Assembly: GCA_964429235.1 (NCBI GenBank)
Contig: CAYSAQ010000002.1
Coordinates: 259,079 to 323,078 of the forward strand
Length of the DNA: 64,000 nucleotides
Direction: 5' to 3'
Source: CAYSAQ01 sp964429235
GTDB lineage: Bacteria; Margulisbacteria; Riflemargulisbacteria; GWF2-35-9; DYQY01
The notes beneath the pieces were generated by a model, which saw only the letters and a program-made list of their open reading frames with translations, made no database searches and was not told the DNA's origin. Below, piece by piece: positions 52,653-60,137 of the stretch (its first letter is position 1; the number at the start of each line of letters is the position of its first letter). Position numbers and translations under genes: made by a program.

Positions 52653-54367
52653 CGATAGCAGAAGATAATAAAGTTATTCGAGAAATAGCATTTCATAATG
52701 GCATTAATTTAATAGTTGATGAAACAGATGATGTGGAAACAACTAATAGTCCTGTAACGGGAAACAATGTTGGGAAAACAACCGTTTTAAGATTGATAGA
52801 CTTTTGTTTAGGAGCCTCTCCAAAAGGAATATATGTTGATCCTGATGATGTTAAAAATGAATATGCTTTGGTGAAAAATTATTTAATAGGCAGGCGAGTA
52901 GTAATTTCTTTAGTTTTAAAGGAAGACTTAGATGTTGAAGCTTCTAGGGAAATAAAAATTGAAAGAAATTTTTTATCTCGTAATAAAATAGTTAGAAAGA
53001 TTAACGGTCAAGAACATATTGAAGATGAGTTCGAGCCAAAGTTATTAAAATTATTATTTCCAACAAAAAGCGGAGGGAAGCCTACGTTTAGGCAGATAGT
53101 TTCTCACAATATCAGATATAAAGATTCAAGTATTAACAGCACTCTTAAAACATTGGACAAGTTCACTTCTAATGCTGAATATGAGACGTTGTATCTTTTT
53201 ATGCTAGGAGTTAATTTTTTTAAAGGAAATGAGAAGCAAAATATTCTTGAAAAGCTAAAGCAAGAGGAGAGTTTTAAAAGGAGATTAGAGAAGCCATATA
53301 CAAAAACAGCATATGAGGCTTCTTTGGGTTTAATCGATAGAGATATTGTTGTTTTAAATAAACAAAAAGCAAACTTTAACATAAACCAGAACCTTGAAAG
53401 CGACATAGATACTTTAAATACTTTAAAATACTCAATCAATAAAACCAGTTCGGAGCTAAGTAGCTTAAAAATTAAAAGAAGCCTTATAGAAGAAGCTGAA
53501 AAGGATTTTGAAGAGAAAACTTCTAATATTGATATACAGCAATTACAAGCAATATATCAACAAGCAACAAGCAAAATAATTGGGATTCAAAAAAGTTTTG
53601 AAGACCTAGTTGTTTACCATAACCAGATGATAACGGAAAAGGTCAGATATATAACAAAAGAGCTTCCTGTAATAGATAAAAGCGTCGACAGTAAAATACA
53701 AAAACTAAGACAATTAATACAAGATGAGTCAGCTTTGACGGCAAGAATATCTGAAAGCGAAACGTTTGAGGAGCTTGAAAAGGTAATCGTTGAATTAAAC
53801 GAAAAATATAGAAAGAAAGGGGAGTATGAGAATATAATTAAGCAAATAAAAGTTGTAGAAGGGGAGATGGAATCTTTAGAATCATCACTTAAGGAAATAA
53901 ACGATCATTTGTTTTCTAAGGAGTCTGAAGAAAACGTTAAGACACAGCTAGCAAAATTTAACACATACTTTTCAAATATTTCAAACACCCTTTATGGAGA
54001 ACAGTATGCTTTGAAATATGACATTGCAGTAGAAAAGGGAAAGAGGCTTTATAAGTTTTCAGCCTTTAATGTCAATATGAGCTCAGGCAAGAAACAAGGT
54101 GAAATATCTTGTTTTGATATTGCCTATATTCTATTTGCTGATGCAGAAAGAATTCCTAATCTTCACTTTTTGCTTAATGATAAAAAGGAATTAATGCATG
54201 ATAATCAGCTTTTAAGAATTGCAGAACTGGTTAGCTTAAAAAAAATACAATTTGTAGCATCAATTTTAAAAGATAAATTGCCTGCTTCTTTAAACAAAGA
54301 GGAAAATTTTATCGTAAAATTATCACAAAAAGATAAACTGTTTAGGATAGAAACGCCTCAAGACTGA
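52634..54367 (+). CDS. DUF2326 ABC/SMC-type ATPase of the ABC-3C system
   Basis: 577 residues. Walker A is TGNNVGKTTVLRLIDFCLG (residues 43-50 for the P-loop); residues ~205-420 are a long coiled coil with a hinge-like break; the C-terminal lobe has NMSSGKKQGEISCFDIAYI (signature/Q region) and LHFLLNDKKELMHDNQLLRI, in which the Walker B strand appears as FLLND. The product resembles Rad50/RecN-like ATPases used in conflict systems, expected to sense DNA or nucleoprotein states and license the effector. GGAGAGG lies ahead of the ATG. Confidence 0.8.
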   Translation: MYIKSLTIAEDNKVIREIAFHNGINLIVDETDDVETTNSPVTGNNVGKTTVLRLIDFCLGASPKGIYVDPDDVKNEYALVKNYLIGRRVVISLVLKEDLDVEASREIKIERNFLSRNKIVRKINGQEHIEDEFEPKLLKLLFPTKSGGKPTFRQIVSHNIRYKDSSINSTLKTLDKFTSNAEYETLYLFMLGVNFFKGNEKQNILEKLKQEESFKRRLEKPYTKTAYEASLGLIDRDIVVLNKQKANFNINQNLESDIDTLNTLKYSINKTSSELSSLKIKRSLIEEAEKDFEEKTSNIDIQQLQAIYQQATSKIIGIQKSFEDLVVYHNQMITEKVRYITKELPVIDKSVDSKIQKLRQLIQDESALTARISESETFEELEKVIVELNEKYRKKGEYENIIKQIKVVEGEMESLESSLKEINDHLFSKESEENVKTQLAKFNTYFSNISNTLYGEQYALKYDIAVEKGKRLYKFSAFNVNMSSGKKQGEISCFDIAYILFADAERIPNLHFLLNDKKELMHDNQLLRIAELVSLKKIQFVASILKDKLPASLNKEENFIVKLSQKDKLFRIETPQD

Positions 54368-54423
54368 GTCTCGTTGTTATCATTGAAGAGAAAAGCAGGT
54401 CTATAATTTGTTAGAGTAGTCCC

Positions 54424-54575
54424 CTAATACTGCCCAGCACCAACGTACAAGCCACAACTACCTCAATATCATTTTTTCTAAGAATATCATAAAGCTCTTC
54501 ATTCTCAGTCCCTGGATTAAAAATAACCCTTTTTGGTTTAAGACTTATTATATAATCGTAGTATGGTGGTTGATT
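54424..54575 (-). pseudogene. Remnant A: 3' end of a CoA-binding-protein gene
   Basis: Read on the minus strand this piece encodes QPPYYDYIISLKPKRVIFNP, GTENEELYDILRKNDIEVVV and ACTLVL, closely matching the intact gene at 59.8-60.1 kb (QPQYYDYILSLKPKRVIFNP). Ten bases are missing near the end, which shifts the frame before the TAG at 54424-54426. Homology stops abruptly at 54575, where a 23-nt element begins that recurs at 58754. It has no start codon and is not expressed as a gene. Confidence 0.8.
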
Positions 54576-54597
54576 TTCCTGACAGAGCAACTGTTTG
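54575..54597 (+). repeat. 23-nt direct repeat at the edge of remnant A
   Basis: It starts TTTCCTGACAGAGCAACTGT and differs at two positions from 58754-58776. It begins exactly where the similarity of remnant A to the CoA-binding gene ends. Confidence 0.65.
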
Positions 54598-54669
54598 AGA
54601 AAGTTAGAAGTTAATGTTCATTATCTTAAATAGATAATTTTAAAGCATTAAAGTATACTATTATTCATA

Positions 54670-55989
54670 ATGAATGAAAGTCAAAATATTGAATGGAAAG
54701 AAAACTGGAAAGACGATCATCTAAAATGGATTTGTAGTTTTGCAAATGCTAGTGGCGGGAAACTATATATAGGCAAGAATGATAATGGAGAAATTGTCGG
54801 GATTGATAACTACGAACAATTAATGACTCATATTCCAAACAAAATAAAAGACCTTTTAGGCATATTTGCTGATGTAAATTTACTCGATAAACAAAAAAAA
54901 TATTATATTGAAATTATTACACCACCATATAGCACACCTATTTCTTTGCGTGGAAAATACTACTACCGTTCAGGAAGCACTACTTCAGAACTTACAGGTA
55001 ATGCACTAAATGAATTTTTACTTAAAAAATTTGGACTTACCTGGGATGAAGTAGAAGAAGAAAGAGCTGGTATCGAAGATATTGATGAAGCCAGTATCAA
55101 TAAGTTTCTATCTGATGCTAAAAACACAGACCGACTTCCAGATATAGAGAGTCTGTCATTAACAGAATTGTTAGAAAAATTAAAACTTATAAAGAACAAT
55201 AAACTTAAACGAGCAGCAATAATATTATTTGGGAAATCCCCTAATGACTTTTATCCAAATTTAAAAATAAAAATAGGCAAATTTGGCGAAAGTGATTCTG
55301 ATTTAAAATTCCAAGAAGTGATTGAAGGGAATCTAATAAATGCGATAGATTCTATTATTGAAACCTTAAACCATAAATTTCTAGTACGACCTATTGAATA
55401 TAAAGGAATACAAAGAATTGAAAAACAAGAATATCCGTATGTAGCATTAAGAGAAATGATATTAAATTCTTTAATACATAGATTATTGCAAGGTGCTAAT
55501 ATCCAAATAAGAGTTTATGACAATAAAATATCTATTTGGAATGAAGGGACTCTTCCCGAAGGGATTAATTTTGAAAACCTAAAAGGACATCACACTTCAA
55601 TACCAAGAAACCCTTTAATTGCTGATATCTGTTTTAAAGGGGGCTACATAGAATCTTGGGGTCGTGGAACACTTAAAATATATGAATCTTGTCAGGAAGC
55701 GAATTTGCCAGAACCTGAGATTATTGATTTTAGCGGAGGGATAATGGTAGTCATAAAAAAACATTATTCTGCTAAAGAATTAGAAACTCTAGGACTCAAT
55801 AAAAGACAAATAATAGCTATGAAGGAAATCATTGAGAAGAAAACAATAACAAACACAGAATACCAAGAGAAAACAAACTCCTCTAAAGCGACTGCTACTA
55901 GAGATTTATCTGAATTAGTTGAAAAGAACCTTCTAACGAAAGAAGGTACTACAGGAGTAGGCACAATATATTTACTGGGAAACACATAA
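54670..55989 (+). CDS. AlbA_2/Schlafen-type ATP-binding protein, RecG-related
   Basis: 439 residues. The N-terminal divergent AAA_4 (AlbA_2) domain shows NIEWKENWKDDHLKWICSFANASGGKLYIGKND (residues ~6-40, quoted region split by Lys), then GIDNYEQL and YYRSGSTTSELTG. The C-terminal HATPase-like domain has ALREMILNSLIHRL, IRVYDNKISIWNEGTLPEG, FKGGYIESWGRGTLKIYESC, and a final winged helix (KATATRDLSELVEKNLL). Proteins of this build are usually DNA-linked regulators or defence components. TATACT lies 10 nt before the ATG. It sits between CoA-gene remnants A and B. Confidence 0.75.
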   Translation: MNESQNIEWKENWKDDHLKWICSFANASGGKLYIGKNDNGEIVGIDNYEQLMTHIPNKIKDLLGIFADVNLLDKQKKYYIEIITPPYSTPISLRGKYYYRSGSTTSELTGNALNEFLLKKFGLTWDEVEEERAGIEDIDEASINKFLSDAKNTDRLPDIESLSLTELLEKLKLIKNNKLKRAAIILFGKSPNDFYPNLKIKIGKFGESDSDLKFQEVIEGNLINAIDSIIETLNHKFLVRPIEYKGIQRIEKQEYPYVALREMILNSLIHRLLQGANIQIRVYDNKISIWNEGTLPEGINFENLKGHHTSIPRNPLIADICFKGGYIESWGRGTLKIYESCQEANLPEPEIIDFSGGIMVVIKKHYSAKELETLGLNKRQIIAMKEIIEKKTITNTEYQEKTNSSKATATRDLSELVEKNLLTKEGTTGVGTIYLLGNT

Positions 55990-56031
55990 TCAAGAAAGAT
56001 CTCAAAGGGCTCAAGAAAGATCTCAAAGGGC
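55990..56031. repeat. Two perfect 21-nt tandem repeats plus a partial third
   Basis: The unit begins TCAAGAAAGATCTCAAAGGG and ends with C, at 55990-56010 and 56011-56031, followed by a partial copy (TCAAAAGTAAGATC). It lies directly after the stop of the AlbA_2 gene. Confidence 0.85.
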
Positions 56032-56137
56032 TCAAAAGTAAGATCTTTGCCGACAAAACTTTACTTTCTGTCATAAGTTAAAGACCAATCTATATATGGA
56101 TATCCGCTAATTTTTACTGTCAAACAACTTAGATTAA

Positions 56138-56186
56138 TCATGATGGATCCTAAGGGATCATGATCAACACATAAAGGATCATGATC
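56138..56186. repeat. Repeated GATCATGATC palindromes
   Basis: GATCATGATC occurs at 56156-56165 and 56177-56186, exactly 21 bp apart (two helical turns), with a degenerate copy ATCATGATGGATC at about 56138. The contexts also match (AGGGATCATGATCAA and AAGGATCATGATCAA). It is not next to a start codon. A protein-binding array or cassette-end repeat is possible. Confidence 0.65.
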
Positions 56187-56199
56187 AATTCAATAGAGT

Positions 56200-56261
56200 T
56201 TAATACTGCCCCGTACTCAACAACACCAACGTACATGCAACCAACACTTCAATATCATTCT
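56200..56261 (-). pseudogene. Remnant B: last ~20 codons of the CoA-binding-protein gene
   Basis: On the minus strand it encodes NDIEVLVACTLVLLSTGQY and TAA, the same C-terminus as remnant C. Its left end is the stop codon. Its right end abuts the stop codon of the 165-residue membrane protein gene at 56262, so the foreign gene joins the remnant without spare sequence. Confidence 0.75.
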
Positions 56262-56759
56262 TCAATTTTCAGCTTCAAATAAACCAGTAAAATGTTTTTT
56301 TGATTTCCTGCTTTCATATTTGAAACCACTTGTTACTAAAACGTAGCCAAAGATTAATAGTCCAAAATGTATCAGAGACATTGGTTTAAAATCCTGATTA
56401 TTGTATATAGAAGGTATAGCTATCAAACAGTTTATTATCATCCCGCCAAACCAAACAAATAAAACGGCAATAACGAGTGCATGTAGTCTCATCTTGATAT
56501 TTATTATTGTGCCGTTAGAGTCTTTTTCAATAACTCCCTTAATTGTAGGAACGAACGAATTTCTATACCCAATTATTCGAGATATGCTAAACGAGTTGCT
56601 GTTGATATTGCCTTCATATGGTTTATAGTTATTATTCTTAAAGAACCATGTCACTCTAAAGGCTTGTTTAGGTTCAATAATTTTACTCATTCTTCTTAGA
56701 ATTTCTTCTGAATTAAGTTTTGTTTTATATGTTATGTTTTCAAATGGTAAATAGCTCAC
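56262..56759 (-). CDS. Hypothetical two-span membrane protein
   Basis: 165 residues from GTG at 56759. An N-terminal ~85-residue soluble domain (FENITYKTKLNSEEILRRMSKII..., FRVTWFFKNNNYKPYEGNI, FSISRIIGYRNSFVPTIKGVIEK) precedes two membrane spans (ALVIAVLFVWFGGMIINCLIA and LIHFGLLIFGYVLVTSGF) and a short charged tail. It resembles small bacterial membrane proteins with a PH-like or 'SPFH-unrelated' beta domain but no family is certain. The GTG is one base after the TAG that ends remnant C, and its own stop touches remnant B, so it sits as a neat cassette between two copies of the CoA-gene end. Confidence 0.6.
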   Translation of the reverse strand: MSYLPFENITYKTKLNSEEILRRMSKIIEPKQAFRVTWFFKNNNYKPYEGNINSNSFSISRIIGYRNSFVPTIKGVIEKDSNGTIINIKMRLHALVIAVLFVWFGGMIINCLIAIPSIYNNQDFKPMSLIHFGLLIFGYVLVTSGFKYESRKSKKHFTGLFEAEN

Positions 56760-56760
56760 A

Positions 56761-56888
56761 CTAATACTGCCCCGTACTCAATAAAACCAACGTACATGCT
56801 ACCAAAACCTCAATATCATTTCTCCTAAGAATATCATAAAACTCATCATTCGCAGTTCCTGGATTAAGAATAACTTTGTTTGGTTGTT
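56761..56888 (-). pseudogene. Remnant C: 3' end of the CoA-binding-protein gene
   Basis: The minus strand encodes PNKVILNPGTANDEFYDILR, RNDIEVLVACTLVLLSTGQY and TAG (56761-56763), an undamaged C-terminal ~40 residues of the family. Similarity is lost at about 56888. Silent differences from remnants A and B show that the copies are not very recent duplicates of one sequence, or came from different donors. Confidence 0.8.
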
Positions 56889-57158
56889 TGCCAATTGTCG
56901 GGGCGCCCCCTAAATTCAATTGTACAGACGTCTGTACAATTGGGAGGGTTGATAATAATGAAGCTAATAGTAAAAGTTGTGGATTTCAGGATCCACCAAT
57001 TAATTCTGCTTGATTCCAATCCGGAAGGTGCCGGTGAATTCATCTAAAAACATAAGGATGATCATGTTAGGGCCCTATTGTAATATCCATTAATTAATTT
57101 TGTTTGATTTTAATCCGGAAGAGGAATTAGGTGCTTTTTATATAAAGTAAAGTTCTGG
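56889..57158. other. Spacer with strong palindromes and a possible 29-codon ORF
   Basis: GGGGCGCCCC (56900-56909) is a 10-bp perfect palindrome. 56927-56952 is a perfect 26-bp palindrome centred on GACGTC with arms beginning CAATTGTACAGAC. GGGAGGG and ATG 56958 then open a 29-codon frame (MKLIVKVVDFRIHQLILLDS...) ending at 57047. Two imperfect copies of a ~28-nt piece ('TTAATTYTGYTTGATTYYAA' then TCCGGAAG) lie at about 56999 and 57089. No larger gene is seen. Confidence 0.5.
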
Positions 57159-57164
57159 TATTAT
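57159..57164 (+). promoter_or_regulatory. TATTAT box 6 nt before the second AlbA_2 gene
   Basis: TATTAT is followed by six bases and ATG 57171, with no Shine-Dalgarno site, as at other leaderless starts here. Confidence 0.5.
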
Positions 57165-57170
57165 AAGAGT

Positions 57171-58634
57171 ATGAGTAAAGTATGGTTAGTAAAAGGTATG
57201 AAGTTGTTGAGAAAAAGCTTAGAGTTAGAACCTTGTGAGTTAAATGAACTTGATTGGAAAGAAGATGTTTCAACAAAATCTAGCAGATTAAGCCAGCATT
57301 TTTGTGCTTTTGCAAATTTGCCAGGTGGAGGTTATTTAGTTTTTGGTATTAATGATAGAACAGGTGCTGTTTTAGGGATTAAGAAGGATAAGATAGATAA
57401 AATATTAGGAACGCTTTCGAATATTTCTAGAAATAACATAGAGCCATCACAGCAGATAGATCATTCGGTAGAAGAATATAGAGGTAAATCAGTTTTGATA
57501 TGTCATATTAAAGAGTCTGCATTAAAGCCAGTGCACCTTAGGGGGCATACAGTAGAGGATACATTCATAAGAAGTGGCGGAACAACTAGATCTGCAGTAA
57601 GGCATGAGGTTGGGGAATTGTTTTTAAATAGTAAGCCTTTTCGATTTGAAGAGGTTAATGTTTCAAAATTGTTGGGTTTTCGAGATGTTATACAGTTATT
57701 AGATTATCAGAAGTATGCGCAGTTATTAGATAGACCAGTACCAAAGCAAGATGATGAGCTTGTTGAGTGGTTAGAGTCCGAGAAGCTAGTAACTCAATAT
57801 TCTGAAAATGAATTTTATATAACGAACCTTGGTGCGCTAGCAGTTGCCAGAAAATTAAAGGAATTTGATTCTTTATATAGAAAAACTATGAGAATTATTA
57901 AATATGATGGGTTGAACAAAAAAGATACTGTGCAAGAAATAGAAATAGAGGCAGGTTATGCTTTGGCCTTTGATGAAATAATGAAATATATAAAGTTATT
58001 GGTTCCAACAAGCGAAGTGATAAAAGATGCTTTTCGAACGGAGACATCGATTTATCCTGATATTGCGATAAGAGAGCTTGTTGCAAATGCATTGATTCAT
58101 CAAGATTTTGGCGTTCGAGGTAAGGGGCCGACTGTTGAAATATATGATAATAGGATAGAAATAACAAATCCTGGGTCGTTACTTCCCAATAAAAAAATAG
58201 ATAGATTAATAGGCACAAGCCCAGAATCAAGGAATGAAATACTTGCATCAACATTTAGACGCTTGGGTATTTGTGAGGAGAGAGGGACAGGGCTACAAAA
58301 AACTTTAATGCATGTAGAGTTGTTCGGGTTGCCTCCTATTCATTTCGAACAGGGCGAGAATTATTTTAAGGTAACATTATTCTCTCCAAAGAAGTATGGA
58401 GAAATGTCTTCAAAAGAGAAAATCGAAGCTTGTTATCAGCATTCTATTATCAAATATCTTTCTAGTTTGGCACTGACAAATAAGAGTTTAAGAGAGAGAT
58501 TTAAGGTTAGCGAGAAGCAAAGAGCAGTAGTTTCAAGAATTATAAAGTCTGCTTTAGATAAGGGATTAATTAAGTCGAAAGATCCGGAAAGAACATCAAC
58601 TAAGTTTACCGAGTATATTCCATATTGGGCATAA
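57171..58634 (+). CDS. AlbA_2/RecG-related ATP-binding protein (second copy type)
   Basis: 487 residues. The N-terminal AlbA_2 domain is LDWKEDVSTKSSRLSQHFCAFANLPGGGYLVFGIND, split over residues ~27-62, with a later HLRGHTVEDTFIRSGGTTRSA. The C-terminal HATPase-like portion reads AIRELVANALIHQDF, TVEIYDNRIEITNPGSLLP, LASTFRRLGICEERGTGLQK, followed by a helical wHTH end (NKSLRERFKVSEKQRAVVSRIIKSALDKGLIK). It is a distant relative of the protein at 54670, not a recent duplicate. Members have been called transcriptional regulators or helicase-related, but none of the helicase motifs is present. It sits between remnant C and the intact CoA-binding gene. Confidence 0.78.
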   Translation: MSKVWLVKGMKLLRKSLELEPCELNELDWKEDVSTKSSRLSQHFCAFANLPGGGYLVFGINDRTGAVLGIKKDKIDKILGTLSNISRNNIEPSQQIDHSVEEYRGKSVLICHIKESALKPVHLRGHTVEDTFIRSGGTTRSAVRHEVGELFLNSKPFRFEEVNVSKLLGFRDVIQLLDYQKYAQLLDRPVPKQDDELVEWLESEKLVTQYSENEFYITNLGALAVARKLKEFDSLYRKTMRIIKYDGLNKKDTVQEIEIEAGYALAFDEIMKYIKLLVPTSEVIKDAFRTETSIYPDIAIRELVANALIHQDFGVRGKGPTVEIYDNRIEITNPGSLLPNKKIDRLIGTSPESRNEILASTFRRLGICEERGTGLQKTLMHVELFGLPPIHFEQGENYFKVTLFSPKKYGEMSSKEKIEACYQHSIIKYLSSLALTNKSLRERFKVSEKQRAVVSRIIKSALDKGLIKSKDPERTSTKFTEYIPYWA

Positions 58635-58943
58635 ACAATAAGATGGCCCCGGCACCTATTACATTTTGAGCTAGAATTTTTGAATAAGTTGGCATAACAA
58701 CTTGAACACATATTAGAAGATAAATTTTTATAACAGTTTGTTATATTTTTATATTTCCTGACTGAGCAATTGTTTGTATAGCTCCGCTTAGTGAAGAATG
58801 AACTTAGCGGCTATCCCTAAAGGGTGGAAGTTGCTAAGAGTTAAATAATGTTGAACGGACACGTTACGTCTTCGAAATGAAATGTAGAAGCGAGAAAATC
58901 GTTTGTCCTATGTTGTTTCAAGCAGGCTTGTCTTTGGACTTTT
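58635..58943. other. Spacer containing the second 23-nt element and small hairpins
   Basis: No gene is seen. 58754-58776 starts TTTCCTGACTGAGCAATTGT and repeats the element at 54575. A larger imperfect hairpin (CCGCTTAGTG ... AACTTAGCGG) follows at about 58785, and GGACTTTTGTGTCC lies at about 58937, just before the next gene's promoter. Confidence 0.5.
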
Positions 58944-58970
58944 GTGTCCAAAAAGAGTACAGTTGAGAGT

Positions 58971-59603
58971 ATGAAATTGAGTGCAAAAAAAGCGCATTTG
59001 TTTGCTGATTTGTTTAAAACATTGTATTTCCCGGTACTATTGCTTGATGTTTTTGGCGGTATTGTCGGAATAGTATGGCTTATATTTGCTGGGCAATTTA
59101 AATTTGTTTTGTTTTCTGTATTATTGTCGATTTTTGTACCACACATACTAACATTGCTTGAAATTCCTGCAATTATAATTTGTTCATTTTTAGAGAAAAA
59201 AATTCCTGATAGTATTATTAGCAACATCTTTATGATAATAGCTTCAGCAATTGATAGTATCCTAATCTGTGGGTATATATGGATTGTTGTTCAAGTAGTA
59301 ATTTCTTATGGTAACAATACCCCAGTAAGCGTGGTTCCTTATTTATTAATGGGTTATGGAGTTTTTACAGCACCCTTGCAATTTATGTTGAGTCAGGAGA
59401 ATCGATTAACTGGAGGGAATGCAGGTCTGGGAACCTATGTTGGGTTAATAGGCGCAAAGGGTTTGTTTTTATTATTGTTGTTTTTCTATTTTTTTAATAT
59501 TATGAATTTTTCATTATTGGTAACTATTATTTTTGTAGCAATTTTAGTTTTAGTAAAACATATTATATCTAGAATGCTAGGAAGATCTGGCAAGGTAGAA
59601 TAA
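58971..59603 (+). CDS. Hypothetical polytopic membrane protein
   Basis: 210 residues from ATG 58971, which follows TACAGT by 7 nt with TTGGAC 18 nt further up; a GTG at 58944 is possible but would lie upstream of that promoter. Five to six hydrophobic segments are visible (VLLLDVFGGIVGIVWLIFAG, FVLFSVLLSIFVPHILTLL, IFMIIASAIDSILICGYIW, VVPYLLMGYGVFTAPLQFML, GLFLLLLFFYFFN, LVTIIFVAILVLV). SQENRLTGGNAGLGTYVG is a Gly-rich loop. It resembles transport or signal-peptidase-independent membrane proteins of unknown role, with no assigned family. Confidence 0.55.
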   Translation: MKLSAKKAHLFADLFKTLYFPVLLLDVFGGIVGIVWLIFAGQFKFVLFSVLLSIFVPHILTLLEIPAIIICSFLEKKIPDSIISNIFMIIASAIDSILICGYIWIVVQVVISYGNNTPVSVVPYLLMGYGVFTAPLQFMLSQENRLTGGNAGLGTYVGLIGAKGLFLLLLFFYFFNIMNFSLLVTIIFVAILVLVKHIISRMLGRSGKVE

Positions 59604-59654
59604 GAAACCTTGCTTTCTATAAGGCTATATCTATAGTGCCTATACTCTAGGCCT

Positions 59655-59736
59655 TTGCGAGAGCTGCCATTAGATGAAGTTATTGAAAGAAGCGTAATTC
59701 AAGAACAGGAGGTTCTTGAGCTATCAATTGAGACAT
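59655..59736 (+). other. Open frame running into the assembly gap
   Basis: A short frame (RELPLDEVIERSVIQEQEVL, then ELSIET) continues to the Ns. It is charged and helix-like and could be part of a gene whose remainder is missing, but no start or family can be named. Confidence 0.3.
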
Positions 59737-59836
59737 NNNNNNNNNNNNNNNNNNNNNNNNNNNNNNNNNNNNNNNNNNNNNNNNNNNNNNNNNNNNNNNN
59801 NNNNNNNNNNNNNNNNNNNNNNNNNNNNNNNNNNNN
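59737..59836. other. Assembly gap (100 Ns)
   Basis: Exactly 100 Ns, the usual placeholder for a scaffold gap of unknown size. It falls inside the 3' part of the CoA-binding gene, just where multiple copies of that 3' end would confuse an assembler. The true distance and any genes inside are unknown. Confidence 0.95.
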
Positions 59837-60137
59837 TAAGAATCTCATAAAACTCATCATTCTCAGTCCCTGGATTAAAGATAACCCTCTTTGGTTTAAG
59901 ACTTAGAATATAATCGTAGTATTGTGGTTGATTCTGAGGTCCAACATAAAGCGTAACAGTATTGATATCTTCAACTTGTGGCATCCCTTTTATAATATCT
60001 ATCCCTGCAATCGAACCTGCCCTTATCCCAACAGGAACCACTTCATATCCAGCCTCTACTAACCTTGAAGTCGCCATAAACGAGTACCTTGCTTCTTTTG
60101 GGCTCGCCCCTATTATCAATGTCTTCTTGTTTATCAT
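59837..60137 (-). CDS. CoA-binding protein (YccU/CoA_binding_2 family), 3' end lost in the gap
   Basis: About 100 residues are visible: KTLIIGASPKEARYSFMATSRLVEAGYEVVPVGIR (Rossmann start, residues ~5-39), GIDIIKGMPQVEDINTVTLYV and QPQYYDYILSLKPKRVIFNP, GTENDEFYEIL. This matches the single-domain CoA-binding family, whose members bind CoA or an adenine nucleotide; function is not established. The remaining ~37 C-terminal residues, predictable from remnants B and C (ending ACTLVLLSTGQY), fall in the Ns. TAAACT lies 7 nt before the ATG. This gene is the apparent parent of remnants A, B and C. Confidence 0.85.

Noticed and set aside
55990..56186. CRISPR array
   Set aside because: The 21-nt units are directly tandem without spacers, and the GATCATGATC copies are only two. 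No cas genes are present.
54424..56888. Integron-like cassette array, with the CoA-gene remnants acting as attC sites
   Set aside because: The spacing and size recall attC elements, but no RYYYAAC/GTTRRRY core pair or imperfect inverted-repeat structure could be found, and the repeats plainly encode the C-terminus of a protein family member. No integron integrase is visible.
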